Assembly (NCBI GenBank): GCA_037176725.1 | Contig: JAZBRS010000026.1 | Location: forward strand, 63,714,501 to 63,778,500 | DNA: 64,000 nt | From: Posidonia oceanica | Lineage: Eukaryota > Streptophyta > Magnoliopsida > Alismatales > Posidoniaceae | Reading direction: 5' to 3' | Shown here: piece by piece, positions 52,731 through 64,000 of the stretch | Numbering within the stretch: position 1 is the stretch's first letter | Layout of the letters: each line of letters starts with the position of its first letter | Notes under the pieces: generated by a model | What the model was told of the DNA's origin: nothing | Seen by the model: the letters and a program-made list of their open reading frames with translations, nothing else | Database searches by the model: none | Made by a program: the position numbers and the translations under genes

Positions 52731-55226
52731 ATTAAAACTTGTAAATAAGACTTTTTTTTCCTTTTCCGTACTCTGTTTTCCCTTCATTTATCTTTATTTA
52801 TCTCAAATGCTAAGTTAGATTATAAGTAATGATTGATGAGTGTGGACCATACCCGACAACTTAAAAGCTAAGCAGAGTCGCCAAAATATTACCTAAGGTT
52901 CCTAAGCAGAGACCATCACACCCAGGGAAGGTCCAACCACTGGTTGTGACAGCCTGAAGACATCTTCAGATCCGTGGGAGTTACGTACAGTACACCCTTA
53001 ATTAGCATGCTAAACTCTAGAAAGAATCAAAGACTGAATCCTAGCCAAGGAAAGAAAGTTGCATCCTAAATAGAAAAGAAACTGAACAACTAGGGTAACC
53101 TCAACCTTGTCCTGTCTGCACATACACTTGCACAGGGAGGTAAGAGAAAGGCAAGCTTAGAGCAAAAGCTTATGGTACGAACCACTTGCCAAATAACTTA
53201 GAAAGCGTCCAGAGAAGATGGTAGCAAAAACTGCCCAAACAGAGAGGAAAGAAGGCAGCAAAGAAGTTGTCCAAGTGAGGAACAAATGAAAAGAGACAGT
53301 AAGAGAAACTGTCCAAATAAGAGGTCAGCAAAGAGCTGTCCAAAGATAGGAAAAGAAACATGGCAAAAGCTGTCAATGAACCTAAAGCATAAATCCTAGA
53401 AAGACGCATTAAGGGCCAAGGAAAGGCAAGTGGAATTCAAGACCTAAGCCAAAGTCGAGAGCTTACTATACTTCAAACCTCCTCCACCTATCTCACTCAC
53501 AGGCAAGGGGCAGGGAATCCTAGAAGTTTAGGGACTGATTAAATGAAGGAAACAACAATCAAACCAAGGCTAGTATGAGGTTTTGAGTTCTCAACAGACT
53601 AGGCGTGTTAGAAGGGGAAGCTCTCTCACCCTAGATAATACCAGGCAATGCTACAAGGTCTTTAAGTAAGAAGGTTGTGATTGCACTCATCAATCTAAAA
53701 ACTACCAAAAAAATCAGAAAATCCAAAAACTACCAAAAAAATCAGAAAATCCAAAAACTACCAAAAAATCAAAAAATCCAAAACTACCAAAAAATCAGAA
53801 AATCCAAAAACTACCAAAAATCAGAAAATCCAAAACTACTAAAAATTAGAAAATCCCAAAATCCAAAAATTAGAAAATCCAAAAACTACCAAAAAAATCA
53901 TAAAATCACAAAATCTAAACATTCAAAAAATTAGAAAATCCAAGAAAACCAACCAAAAAGAAGCACCATCCACCCTACATACAAGTGAAACTTATTAAGT
54001 AGGAAAACTGGAATTATTCTAGCCGGTGATGCAACAATCATTTCACTTCGGATTCGGAGTCAACGTCCTACTCAAGCGTGTCTCACGGCTTGGGTGCATT
54101 TTTCTCAACAAAGACAATGCTTTTGCAATAATCTTTAGAGCATCTACAGATGACTCACAATCGGCGTCTACTGGGCTCCGATTTTCCATCTCTCAGCTGA
54201 GGCCAAGACTAATTCCCTCCACTTAGTTCCCAAGCATGTTGATTAAGGGATTACTTTATCTCATACATAAGTATAACTTAGTCAATCTCCCTAGGAACTG
54301 GGAAAAGTTCTCCTGTGATTACTAACATCTTTTGTTAAGTATGCAGGTACAAAGCTTACAACATAAAGAATGAGCTCACGCCTAAGGGGCTCATATAGTG
54401 TGCAAAGGCACACCCACTTTGACTAAAAGGCAAACCCCGGTTTGGCAAAGGAAGGGTTCACTCCCTCACCCAGTTCTTTAATCATAGAACTCCTTTATTT
54501 GCCAAATCGAGCTGTGGAACGACAGTCCTTTCTCGAGAGTACTGGTCACACTCGAGGACGGAAAACACTTGACCACAACAAATTACATTCATTCATCTTG
54601 CATATGTCCATATGGTTTGGAAACAACCGTACCCCGCCGACCTAACCTAGCATATGGATCATTCATTGCATCGTATGTTACATTAGCATTTGTTTGCTTG
54701 AATCATGCATCCATGCATTTTCTCATATCATTGGAAGTGGAGCACGGACGGAGCCAAATGTTCTTCAAGAGAGTTAGAAAACTTAGGACATGTGATTCTC
54801 CTAAAGCCAACCCAGTTCCTACCAATCCTTCTATCAATTCCAATCCGAGTAAAATCTCAAACATAACGTCACAAGAGCACTCCTTTTCGATCGTGTAAGG
54901 GTCACGTCCCACGGTTTTCCCCCTAGCTTCTGCCCCGTTGAAGTACATCTCTACATGGTTGACAGGTCTCGACATCGGCTGCGACACAAGTTCCGAAACC
55001 GACTTGACCCCTCCATACCTAAGTCTTCGATATGACGGCAATTAATCGAACCACTTGGCCGTTCAGCAATCTCCCGACACCGAGTCAGTTCATCCCTTCT
55101 TCCTTTTTTATTATCTTCCTTCATCCCTTGTGGCGGATTGTTTGAAGTGGAGCTCCCCTTTTCAGGAAATGCTCAATGGGACATTTGTTCTTACCTTGGA
55201 CTCAATCTTGTTCCAAGATCAACTCC
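52731..55226 (+). other. 3' noncoding region of element B
   Basis: 52990-54390 is the counterpart (opposite strand) of 1790-3060 in element A. At 52871-52883 the minus strand reads TGGCGACTCTGCT, the first 13 nt of the primer-binding site of C. 54390-55226 is unmatched in this window. A minus-strand ORF of 112 codons (54703-55041) has no recognisable family. Confidence 0.6.
53690..53945. repeat. AT-rich minisatellite CAGAAAATCCAAAAACTACC
   Basis: About ten copies of a 22-29 bp unit AAAAACTACCAAAAAAATCAGAAAATCC. It sits where A has its GATTTTTTGG repeat (2175-2410), with a related but separate unit. Confidence 0.88.
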
Positions 55227-55239
55227 AAGGAGGGGCATC
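55227..55239 (+). promoter_or_regulatory. Polypurine tract of element B
   Basis: AAGGAGGGGCATC directly before the 3' LTR start TGTACAT. It shares the GGGGCATC core with C and E although the LTRs are unrelated. Confidence 0.85.
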
Positions 55240-56686
55240 TGTACATATCCCATTTTCGCATTTCCTAAAGTTCATAGAGGACAGGAACTTCTGAGGCACC
55301 CAGATCACAAAACTAAAGCTTTAATAACACATTTTCTGGAGTTTTCGTGACTTGCTTAAAAACAACACTTGATTCTACTTAGCTCAAGGACGTTAGCTGT
55401 GGCAGAGCTGACTCACTCAAACTAGTGGTAAGTTTGAGTACCTTTGAGCACACTTTTCCACTCAAATCTGTGGTAGATTTGAGTTAAAAAATATGTTTTT
55501 ATGATTTCATGAGATATCTGAAGTTTTACGGACTTTTAATCGAGTTTTCTGGATCAAACTTAAAAGACAGGGTTAAAAATGCAAAAGACGTTGCTAGTTG
55601 CCAGTTGAAGAAGCGACTAGGATAGGCGCCATGTCAATAAGCGACTAACCTAGGCGCCACTCTAAGCGACGACTGACAGTCGGGGACTCCGTTAACCGAA
55701 TCGAACAGTTGCTTTTCCACGATCAATTCCCACTACCCCTCAACCTTTAGGCGCCATCTCAACAGGCGACTAGACAGTTGCGAAATTGCCTCGGTCTTCC
55801 CCACGATCCTTAACCATTAGGCGCCACTCCAACAGGCGACTAATGATCATGGTTCCCGTCAACCGAATTTCTACGGTTTTCTCCACGTTTGATTGAGCGG
55901 TTGCTAGCCTTAGTCGCCTACCCATGCGGCGATTGGCCATAACTGCCACTTTTTCTAGAAATTTCTATGTGTTAACCACCCACACCCCTTGGAGTCTATA
56001 AATAGACCCCGTGGGTCAGTGTTTGAACCCCCGGTCATTCTTGGAGAGAGAGCCCCCTCAGTCAGGTCAAAAAGAAATCTTCTATAGGTTTTAGGTTTTA
56101 GGTTTCTGAGCTTCCACCTTCAAACAACTAGAGTTTCCAAACCAGAAACCCTAGTCTCCACCCTCTATCTAGAGAGAAACCCAACTCAGATCCCAGAGAT
56201 CAATACATCCCAAGATCCCAGAGATCCTGAGCCAAGCCAGAGCTCCGACCGTACCTCCACTTCTACTCCACTACATACAGCACGAGGGTGAAGGGAGTAT
56301 CTTCTTCCAATCTACTTCATTACATTTCATATTGCATTCCTTAAAATAGGACCCATAGCATATGCATGCGGGAAACAACCCCCGGTTAGTATTAGATCTA
56401 TTTGTTTCTAGTATTCTCTGTTCTTCTTTGTTACCATTTACTACACACCAACTAATCTAGATCTTCTCTTTTTATTTGTTTTGAAGGAAAGGAAATTGCT
56501 TACATAACATGAAGGAGCCGCTGGACGACATCCTACCGTCGATCCAATGATTCAAGTACTCACAGCTTCATCATCTCCCCCCAAGGTGTCTTGTCTACCC
56601 AAAGGCGAGTGGCGATCACAAAAGTTGACAACGTACGTGGAGGTGCAGTCATCTTCTTAAAACACCCCCCCAAATCCACATCCACA
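55240..56686 (+). repeat. Element B 3' LTR (1447 bp)
   Basis: TGTACATATCCC ... CACATCCACA; TATA box at 55997-56005. Element E sequence resumes directly after the target duplication. Confidence 0.93.
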
Positions 56687-56691
56687 ACGAC
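56687..56691. repeat. Target site duplication of element B, right copy (ACGAC)
   Basis: One base different from the left copy GCGAC at 47213-47217. Confidence 0.75.
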
Positions 56692-57557
56692 GACATGCTA
56701 TGCAATTCTTGCAGGGGTGCCTGGATGAAATTGCCATGCACTTGGCAGTTGTGGCATCTGCGCACGAACTGGCAGCAGTCTGCTTCCATAGTTAGCCAAA
56801 AGTATCCTTGAAGCATTATCTTCTTGGCCAGGAGGACACCGTTCATATGCAGGCTGTAAGTCCCCGCATGCACTTGAAGCATCAGTGCATCAGCCTCTGA
56901 TTTGTTCAGGCAGCGCAGGAGCATTTGATTGTATGATCTCTTGTACAACTGTCCTGCCCCTAATATATACTTTGACACTAGACGCGTCAGAGTTCTCTTG
57001 TCCACCGCTGAGGTACCGGGTGGAAAGCTGCCAGACTCCAGGAAAGCTTTTATATCTTTGTACCAGGGCTGCTCCTTTGTTGTTGAATCTGCCTCTTCAA
57101 TGTTCATACAGTGTGCAGGCTGCTCTATGCGAGTAACAGATACATCCACTGTGCTGTCTTCAGGTATGCTGAGCCAAGACGCTAAGGTTGCCAACGCATC
57201 TGCATATGCGTTCCTTGCTCGGTTCATGTATGTGAAGCGAATGCTCGCAAACTGTTCTATCAGCTTTAGCAGGTGTTCATGATATGGCAGTAGCTTTGGA
57301 TCTTTTGTCCTCCACTCACCATTGACTTGAGAGATCACCAGCATAGCATCGCCATGCACCAGCAGCTTTTGCACCTCATGCTCGAAGGCGACGTTCAGTC
57401 CTAAGATGCATGCCTCATATTCTGCCTCGTTGTTGGTGCATCTGAAGGTCAGCTTCCTGGCGAAGGGAATCATCTGTCCCTGAGGCATTGTCAGCACCGC
57501 GCCTATGCCTCGGCCTTTCTTGTTCACAGCACCATCAAAGTATAACTGCCATTATTC
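56687..57557 (-). pseudogene. Element E second RNase H and HHCC finger of integrase
   Basis: Reads KKGRGIGAVLTMPQGQMIPF, CTNNEAEYEACILGLNVAF, KLLVHGDAMLVISQVNGEW and NRARNAYADALATLAS: a Tat-type second RNase H with its NNEAEYE and GDA blocks. The integrase N-terminus follows with VHAGTYSLHMNGVLL, WLTMEADC and RRCHNCQVHGN. Two stops lie just upstream (57546-57560, EV*E*WQLYFDGAVN). The right end is cut by the B insertion after LHSMSS. Confidence 0.88.
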
Positions 57558-59105
57558 CTAAACTTCAGGGTCTTTCTCTTCAGAGTCCTCCATTGCAAAC
57601 AGAATGTCTTCATCTGGAAACTGCGTCTGGAGTGGCTGATATTCAGGCAGTAGGAGATCAGCAAGATGGTCCGCCATAGCTTGGCCCTTCATGGACTTCT
57701 GAGTGACAAAGGTGATGTCGTACTGAGACAGTAGCACCTGCCATTTAACACATCTGCCTACCATGGCCGGTTTCTAAAAGAGGAACTTGATAGGATCATG
57801 CCAACACAAGAGCTGAACTGGGTACGCCATCATGTAATGCCTTAGTTTCTGTGCAACCCAGACAAGAGATAGGCAGGTCTTCTCCATTATACCGTACCTA
57901 GCTTCGCATTCATTGAACTTCTTGCTCAGGTAGTAAATGGCGCGCTCCTTTCTGCCAGATTCATCATGTTGGCCCAAGACGGCACCCATGGAATGCTGTA
58001 TGGTAGAAAGGTAGAGAAGTAAGGGTCTCCTTGGCGTGGGGGAAACCAAGACAGGAGGCTTAATCAACAGCTGCTTGATCTTGGCAAATGCAGCCTGACA
58101 CTCCTCGCTCCAGTCAATCTGCGCATTCTTCTTCAAGAGCTTGAATATTGGCTCGCAGATGGGCGTAAGCTGTGCAATGAAGCGACTAATATATTGTAAA
58201 CGCCCAAGCAGACCCCTGACCTCCTTTTCAGTTCGAGGGAGTGGCATATCCACGATGGCTTTGGCCTTCATCGGGTCCACTTCAATCCCCCTTTGGCTAA
58301 CAATGTAGCCCAACAGTTTGCCAGAAGACACCCCGAATACACATTTATTGGGGTTGAGGCGCAGCTTGTACTTCCGCAGACGGTCAAAGAGCTTCTTCAA
58401 GCAGGCTAGATGATCTTCAGGCTCTTTGGTTTTAGCAATCATATCATCCACGTATACCTCCACCTCTTGGTGCATGAGATCGTGGAATAGTGCAATCATG
58501 GCCCTCTAGTAGGTTGCGCCAGCATTCTTCAGTCCGAACGGCATAACTTGGTAGCAGAAAACTCCCCAAGGGGTGATGAATGAAGTCTTTTCCATGTCTT
58601 CCTCTGCCATTTTGATCTGATTATAACCAGAAAAGTCATCCATGAATGAGAGCATCTTGTGGCCCACCGTATTGTCGACTAGGACGTCATTGTGAGGCAA
58701 TGGGAAGTCGTCCTTGGGACTTGCCTTGTTCAGGTCCCTATAGTCGATGCAGATCCGGACTCGACCGTCTTTCTTGGGCACAGGTACAATATTTGCCAAC
58801 CACTCAGGATAAAGGACGACCTTCAGGAAATTGACTCTGTGCTGTTTCATGATTTCTTCTTTGATCATAAGCAGCCACTGCGGTCGCCATCTTCTCAGCT
58901 TCTGCTTTACTGGCTTGGCATTTGAATTCAAGGGCAGATTGTGCACCACTATTTCTACGTCAAGGCCAACCATATCTTCGTAACTCCAGGCGAAGACATC
59001 CACATACTCCTTTAAGAATGCGATGAACTCTGCTCGAGCCTGGGGGGACAGCTGGGCACTGATGCGAACTTCTCTGACTTCCTCAGCTGTGCCGATATTA
59101 ACAAC
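57558..59105 (-). pseudogene. Element E reverse transcriptase and first RNase H
   Basis: Blocks: KPVKQKLRRWRPQ, PVPKKDGRVRICIDYRDLNK, SPKDDFPLPHNDVLVDNTVG, SFMDDFSGYNQIKM, FGLKNAGATY, then a TAG (58506-58508), then RAMIALFHDLMH, the catalytic YVDDMIAKT, NPNKCVFGVSSGKLLGYIV, LLGRLQYISRFI and RNase H RPLLLYLSTIQHSMGAVLGQ, RAIYYLSKKF, EKTCLSLVWVAQKL. Further stops at 57774-57776 and 57558-57560. All blocks lie in one frame apart from these stops. This is the part that element C has lost. Confidence 0.9.
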
Positions 59106-60765
59106 CTATGTTTCTTCTTCAACATGGAGGTTGGGGCCTTCTGGATCGTCGTCATAGGGTCGGAACTTGGGCAATGGTTCATTAATCTCATCCTCACCCG
59201 CATCATCCTCCTCTCCATAGGCAATAAGTTCTGAGAGGATCTCTTTCTCGAAAGAAGGATTTGTGATGTCGAAAGAGTGTATATGTTCCACTGCTTGGCC
59301 CTGGTGGCGCTTCAGGATGGTCACGCTTACTCGAGTGTTCTTGTAGCCTCGGTGCACGACCTCCGTCCTGGCAACTTCCTCTGTTTGCTCTGGCCTGACT
59401 GATTCTGCTGAGTGCTCTACTGATGCTACTGACGGCCTTGCTGATTCTGTCACTGATACTGCTGATGGCCCTGCTACTGAGGCTGCTGACAATCCTGTTA
59501 CTGATTCTGCTTTCTGCTCTGTTACTGCTGCTGTTTGGACTGCTAGTGCTTCTTCCTCCGAGTCTTCTAGTGTGCTTGTGGAGGATATGTCGGACTGGCG
59601 GCTGGTCTAGCCACTGTCGCTTGCTACACTGCCTAAGTGAGGCATGTGCTGCACAAACCACCTAGACCCGCCTTCTGATTGCAAAGTGATGAGCTCATCC
59701 GGTCTAGGGGAGTCCGGCGCTGCTGAGTCTTCTTCTAAGACCATGATAGAGGCGTGGTCTTCCTGCAGAGGAGGGTCCATAACCACGGCTTTCCCTTTCC
59801 TTTCCGCAGCTTGGTGCTTTGCCAGGTCTTCTGTTATTGACTTGAGCTGTTCCTGATAAAGTAGCTCTAAGTCTGACATCCACGAATCGACCTGGGCTTC
59901 TACCGTCACTCCTTCCTCCTCATCCGAGGGTGAGTCGACATAGTAGGCGCCGGGGGCCTGCGGCTCTAGCCCGGCTGCTAGATGGATTGCTGCCCTTGAT
60001 GTTTGCATGGTCCGACTCACGGGCGTGCCTGATTGCGGCAGCTTCAGCGTCGGAGATCCAAACAGACTGGTCAGCGGAGTCGCAGATGGGTACGCTGCCA
60101 GGGTCACTGTTGCAGTTGGAGGGTAGGCAGAGGTGCCTTCTGGGGGCCCAAGGGTTGGGAGGCTATGCTGCTCAATTGGACCTCTGCATCTGGTTGTGAC
60201 AGTGAGGGTGCAGCCTTCGATGCCATGGGGGCCTGCCACGAGAGTTGCTGTTTTGCGGCAGGAAGATGTGTAGCGGACTGCGCCAACTGCATTCTCTATG
60301 ATGCGGTTGCTAAAGTGGACCGAGTCACGCTGCTGACTGAATTCACAAACTGTCCCTCTAGAGAGAGTGACAGCGGTACTGATGCGACCGCAAGTAGACT
60401 GTTTGACTGTGCCTGAAGGAGTGTCCCTGACTTCTGAGCTGCCGCTACTGCTTGTGCTTGTGATACAGATATGGCTGCAGAAATGTGAAAGCTTGTCAGT
60501 CCTGCCACAGGGCCTGCTAAGTTGTCTGCTGTATCTGTTGAAGGTAGGGCCAAACAAACCGACCGTGGTGCCTCTGTGCTAACCAGAGCTTTGCCATTAG
60601 TTGGGACTGCCTCTACTGCGCCAAACTGCTCCTCGTTCGAGTAGTAGTCCTCGATGCAGACCCAATCTTCTGCCGGCACTGCGGCTTGACCATCTATTGA
60701 TCCCAGAATCCCTGCACTGGTGAAGTTAGTGAGGTCCCTGGGATGACCGGCTTCTGATCTTTCAG
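59106..60765 (-). pseudogene. Element E protease-RT linker
   Basis: Ser/Ala/Glu-rich low-complexity protein with the markers YYVDSPSDEEEGVTVEAQVD, WMSDLELLYQEQLKSI, GSRWFVQHMP and, next to RT, HSFDITNPSFEKEILSELIA. The frame changes twice (near 60300 and 60765) relative to C. The linker is unusually long, about 550 residues. Confidence 0.75.
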
Positions 60766-61764
60766 TTAGAAGCAGTGATCTTCGTTGGGCTTGGGCTCAT
60801 AACCGAGGCCTTCAGATTTCCTTCGCTCCACCGCTACGATCGGCTCCACGATCCCCTGGCCGTGACACCCGAGCGGTGTACCCTTTATGTAACGCCATCT
60901 GTGACATACATTCTCGACCATTCGAAAGGGGTTGCTGTGAACGGTCAAGGAGTTGACGCGTTCAAGATCAGGAATGATGTTAACCGGCTCACACCGATTA
61001 ATGCGATACAAAGCGTCGGAAGTTTCAGGGTCAAAAGGGATGGTTTGTGAAGAGACGGGGGAGACTACCTCGATGCGCTCCTTCTCAAAGTTCTCCGCCA
61101 TGACGACAATGACATCATCGCCGTGACGGTACTTTATCATGCGATGGAGGGTCGAGGGAAGGACCTGATGCTTGTGGAGCCAAGGGCGCCCAAGCAGAAA
61201 GTTAAAGTTTGGCTTCAAGTCGACGACATAGAATTCCACATCGAATACAACCGAGCCAATGGCAAGAGGAATAATCAGGATCCCTAGTGCGTCATAGTGG
61301 GTATTGTCAAAAGATGTCATTCCTTTCACGGCTGGTGTAATATCCTCGACTTTGAATCCGAGCTTAGTTGCAGTACGCAAGGGGCAGACGTTAACGCCTG
61401 ACCCATTATCAACCAGCGTTAGAGGAATGCGAAAGTTTTTGAACTGAACCATGACGAACAGGGGTTGATTGTGATTAATCCTCGCTGGAGGCAATTCATC
61501 ACTTGTAAAAGAGATGATCTGGGACTCCGCAATCATCCCTACCATGCTTTCCAAGGCCGAAGGCTCAATAGATTGGGACACACGGGCTGCTTGGAACACG
61601 CGAAGAAAAGCTTTGCGATGTTCGACAGAGGTGTGGATCAGGTCCCAAATGGAAATGTCGGCTTTAACCTTCTTAAGTTGGGAAGTTATGTCAGCCTTAG
61701 GTTGGTTTTTCTTGGCAGCAAGAGGGGTAGCTTTGGCAAGCTCTAAAGGGACAGCCACAGGGGA
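60766..61764 (-). pseudogene. Element E protease with DNGS block and G-patch
   Basis: Open for 330 residues: ISIWDLIHTSVEHRKAFLRV, LTLVDNGSGVNVCPLRTATK, FNFLLGRPWLHKHQ and the G-patch YIKGTPLGCHGQGI / KSEGLGYEPKPNEDH. One Arg of the G-patch (LGRHGQG in C) is Cys here. The TAG at 61765-61767 lies at the gag-protease side and a frame change follows at 60766. Confidence 0.85.
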
Positions 61765-64000
61765 CTAGGTAGAGGCCTGGCTTGCTACAGGTTGGGCAGG
61801 GATTTGGCTTGCTACAGGCTGACTAGAGGTCGGGTCTGCTATGGGTTGGCTAGAGGGTGGGGGCATAGCAGGTTCTGGGTAGTTTAGCCTAACTGTCGGT
61901 GCTGGGGGTTAGTAGACCCTCCCCAATCGCGTTACTTCCGCACACATTTCTGTGGCATAGCTATAAGGTTCGCGATGGGTGTCCTGAGTTAAATCAATAA
62001 CCACAGGAGCACGTGCTGCGAGCACAGGAGGGGTTACAGGGGCGCCTACTGGATACTGAGGTCCGCCTAAAGGGTAAGGTTGTTGGGATGGGAAGGCAGG
62101 GTTTGGCTGAGGTCTGCCTAAAAGATGTACAGGGGGTCCTAGCTGAGGTCGCCCTAAGAGGTGGATAGGGGATCTAGGCTGGGCCCTAGCTAGGAGGTGT
62201 ACAGGGGGTTGAGCTTGAGGAAGCACAGCAGGGGGCGCGAAGGGGCGCTCCGGCCTGGCACGCGGTCGGATCATGTGAACTCCCGACTCGGAGCCAGCAA
62301 CAACCGCCAGATAGAGATCTACAGGAAAAGGCTCAGAGATATCAGAGATAAGATCAAAACGGTTTATTACAGATGTAGTAGGCCCAGAAGGAAAAACAGA
62401 GTGAATGCCTGAGGTTCCCGCCCCTCCCTGATAAGAGTGCTCCGGTAGAGGTTGGCAGACGATGCCAGAATGAGGGGGAACAGTTGAATGAGCAGATGCA
62501 TGAGTGGGTGCTTGAGTGGATGCCTCGTGCGTGTCAATCACAATCGTTCCCGATTTGATCAAGTCCTGAATAGCATTCCGTAGGGAGTAGCAATTGTCCG
62601 TCGAGTGCTCGACACTTCGATGGAAATTACAAAAGACGTTCGCCTTAAACTAATGCGGCAAGAGATTTGGGGGCGGGCGAACCTCCGGGAACTTCAGGAG
62701 CGATGCAACCTTTGGCAAGATGGTTATGAGCGATTCCACCAGTGGGGCGAACTTCCACTTCTCAGTGGGTGGCCTTCTTTGCCTCTGGTAAGAGCCTTGC
62801 TGAACCGGTGCGGCGAGGTAGACCGGTCTAGCGGTGGTAGTGATCTGTGGTGTATGTGGATTCCTAGGTGTAGGAGCATACACCATCTGAGCTAGGGCAG
62901 GCCAGGATTGCAAGTGAACAGGCGTAGCAGGAGAATCGACGAATGCAACAACGGTCTTCGGCGAGTCCTTCTTCTTGGGACGGTTGTTGCTGCTACCGCT
63001 GTTGGTGCTGTTGTTGGAGGTGCTGCTGTTGGCACTGTTACTGCTGATTGCGGCCTGCTTAGTGAACGTAGAGAGAGTAGGGAAGTTGCCACTCCGCAAA
63101 GAACTCTCCACGCGCACTCCAGCTCGGATAAGTGCTGCAAAAGTAGTGACAGGTTGAATGCTAAGCAGAGCCCCGAGAGATGGCTGCGCTCCCTTGATGA
63201 CGATCTCAATAGACTCCTCGTCAGAGGGTCTATCTCGAACCTGTGAAGCAAGGGCACGCCAGCGGCCGACGTACTCCCCGAACGGCTCGTTGGGATTCTG
63301 CTTGGTTGCAATCAAGTCCGCCCGCTTTGGGACTAGATCGAGGTTGAAGGAGTATTGTTCCAGGAACGCCTAACTGAGGTCGTTCCAAGTCTTGATGGCT
63401 GACATATCAAGCGACGTGAACCACTTGAGTGTCGGCCCGGTCAAGCTCTTCTGGAACAGGCGGATCAGCAACCTCTCGTCAGCCTGAAGCTGAGTGAGAT
63501 CACCGCAATACGCCTTCAGGTGTGCTACAGGACAGCCCCTACCATTATATTTGTCGAAGTTCGAGATTTTAAATTTTGGAGGGAGTACCGCCTCTGGAAA
63601 GCAACAGAGAGCCCGAAACTGGTAGGTCTGGTGCTCAGTACCCTGCACTAGTTGTAGTGCCTTCTCCAAGACATCCATCCGGTTATTGATGGGGTTTGGA
63701 TTTGCTGCCATAGGAGAGGGATCGACAGGGGTAGTGAGCGCATACGCCGAATGGGTCGCACCTAAGTGCTCCTCCGGATCTACCATAGCGTCGCGTGGTG
63801 GAGCAACGGGATGGCCAACGTATCCGTGTGTTGGAACTGTGTATGCAGGGATGTATGCAGGGTTCTGGGCCTGATGCAAGGGAGAAGGGTAGATGACATG
63901 CTGTGCTGTGGAAAGGGTAGGATGCTAGAGCACCAGTTGCTGCCCAGGCGGAGTGCCAGACAGCGAGCCAGTGGGGTACTGGGCTCCAGCCAGTCCAAAG
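61765..64000 (-). pseudogene. Element E gag, continuing beyond the window
   Basis: One frame broken by stops at 61909-61911, 62650-62652, 63370-63372 and 63925-63927. Blocks shared with the gag of C: LPPKFKISNFDKYNGRGCP, LTGPTLKWFTSLD, GEYVGRWRALASQVRDRPSD, TTFAALIRAGVRVESSLRSG, and a zinc knuckle CNFH-x4-H-x4-C near 62610. At 63370 C has CAG where E has TAG, and at 62650 C has TGG. The N-terminal Pro-rich part is off the right edge. Confidence 0.88.

Larger units (their letters stand above)
47218..56686 (+). mobile_element. Element B: non-autonomous 9.5-kb retrotransposon with gag only, related to A
   Basis: LTRs 47218-48658 and 55240-56686, PBS, gag (50073-51977), PPT and a near-perfect 5-bp target duplication. 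There is no protease, RT, RNase H or integrase in 6.6 kb of interior. gag and the 52990-54390 region match element A, so B looks like a deletion derivative or a parasite of an A-type element. It is inserted in the integrase gene of E, in the opposite orientation. Confidence 0.9.
10123..64000 (-). mobile_element. Element E: Ogre-size retrotransposon, interrupted by C and B, 5' end beyond the window
   Basis: Pieces on the minus strand, right to left: gag (64000-61765), protease and G-patch (61764-60766), low-complexity linker, RT, RNase H, second RNase H and HHCC (59105-56687), [element B], integrase (47217-46371), spacer (46370-45299), [element C], extra ORF (19582-18380), repeat arrays (17890-16456), polypurine tract, 3' LTR (15921-10123). 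The pieces join without loss at both insertion sites, which is strong support. Without its two insertions, E occupies about 19 kb of this window. It is the same family as C, diverged by what looks like 10-15% in the coding parts. Confidence 0.88.

Noticed and set aside
54703..55041. 112-codon minus-strand ORF in the 3' region of B
   Set aside because: No recognisable motif and no homologous frame in A; kept only as a remark.
57488..57679. Short plus-strand ORFs opposite E pol and gag (for example 58646-58925, 62908-63246)
   Set aside because: Shadows of the minus-strand coding frame; no family resemblance.

Overview
This window is plant nuclear repetitive DNA: a nested stack of very large Ty3/gypsy LTR retrotransposons of the Tat/Ogre type. 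Signs of this lineage are an RT with the DDFPLPH / DNTxGH / DGFSGYNQI blocks, a second RNase H after the first, a G-patch after the protease, a gag zinc knuckle of the form C-x2-H-x4-H-x4-C, LTRs of almost 6 kb and a TGGCGACTC primer-binding site. I see no host gene, tRNA or rRNA. The species cannot be named from this; a seed plant with a large genome is the reasonable reading.

Layout. Four elements can be separated. Element A (minus strand, 1-10122, running off the left edge) carries gag, two tandem proteases, RT, two RNase H domains and integrase. Downstream of its integrase lies an opposite-strand multi-exon gene for a plant-mobile-domain/coiled-coil protein (1-1731). Element E (minus strand) is inserted in A's gag at 10122/10123. 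Its 3' LTR is 10123-15921 and its body resumes in three pieces (15922-19977, 45299-47217, 56687-64000) running off the right edge. Element C (plus strand, 19978-45298, 25.3 kb, LTRs 5940 and 5959 bp, perfect 5-bp target duplication CTATG) is inserted in E between integrase and the extra ORF. It belongs to the same family as E but has lost RT and RNase H. Element B (plus strand, 47218-56686, 9.5 kb, LTRs of about 1.44 kb) is inserted in E's integrase gene. It keeps only a gag related to that of A, plus 3' noncoding sequence shared with A.

Order of events: A landed first, E jumped into A, then C and B jumped into E. By eye the LTR pair of C differs at about 1% of sites and that of B at about 3-4% in the stretch compared, so C looks youngest.

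How the parts work together. gag builds the particle, protease cleaves it, RT/RNase H copy the RNA and integrase inserts the DNA. In this window every copy is broken: A and E by stop codons (many of them CAG-to-TAG) and frameshifts, C and B by large internal deletions. C and B could only have moved with enzymes supplied by relatives. The most unusual content is the plant-mobile-domain-like cargo in two families in opposite orientations, the tandem protease pair in A, and long arrays of short inverted GATA...TATC units upstream of the 3' LTR in C and E.
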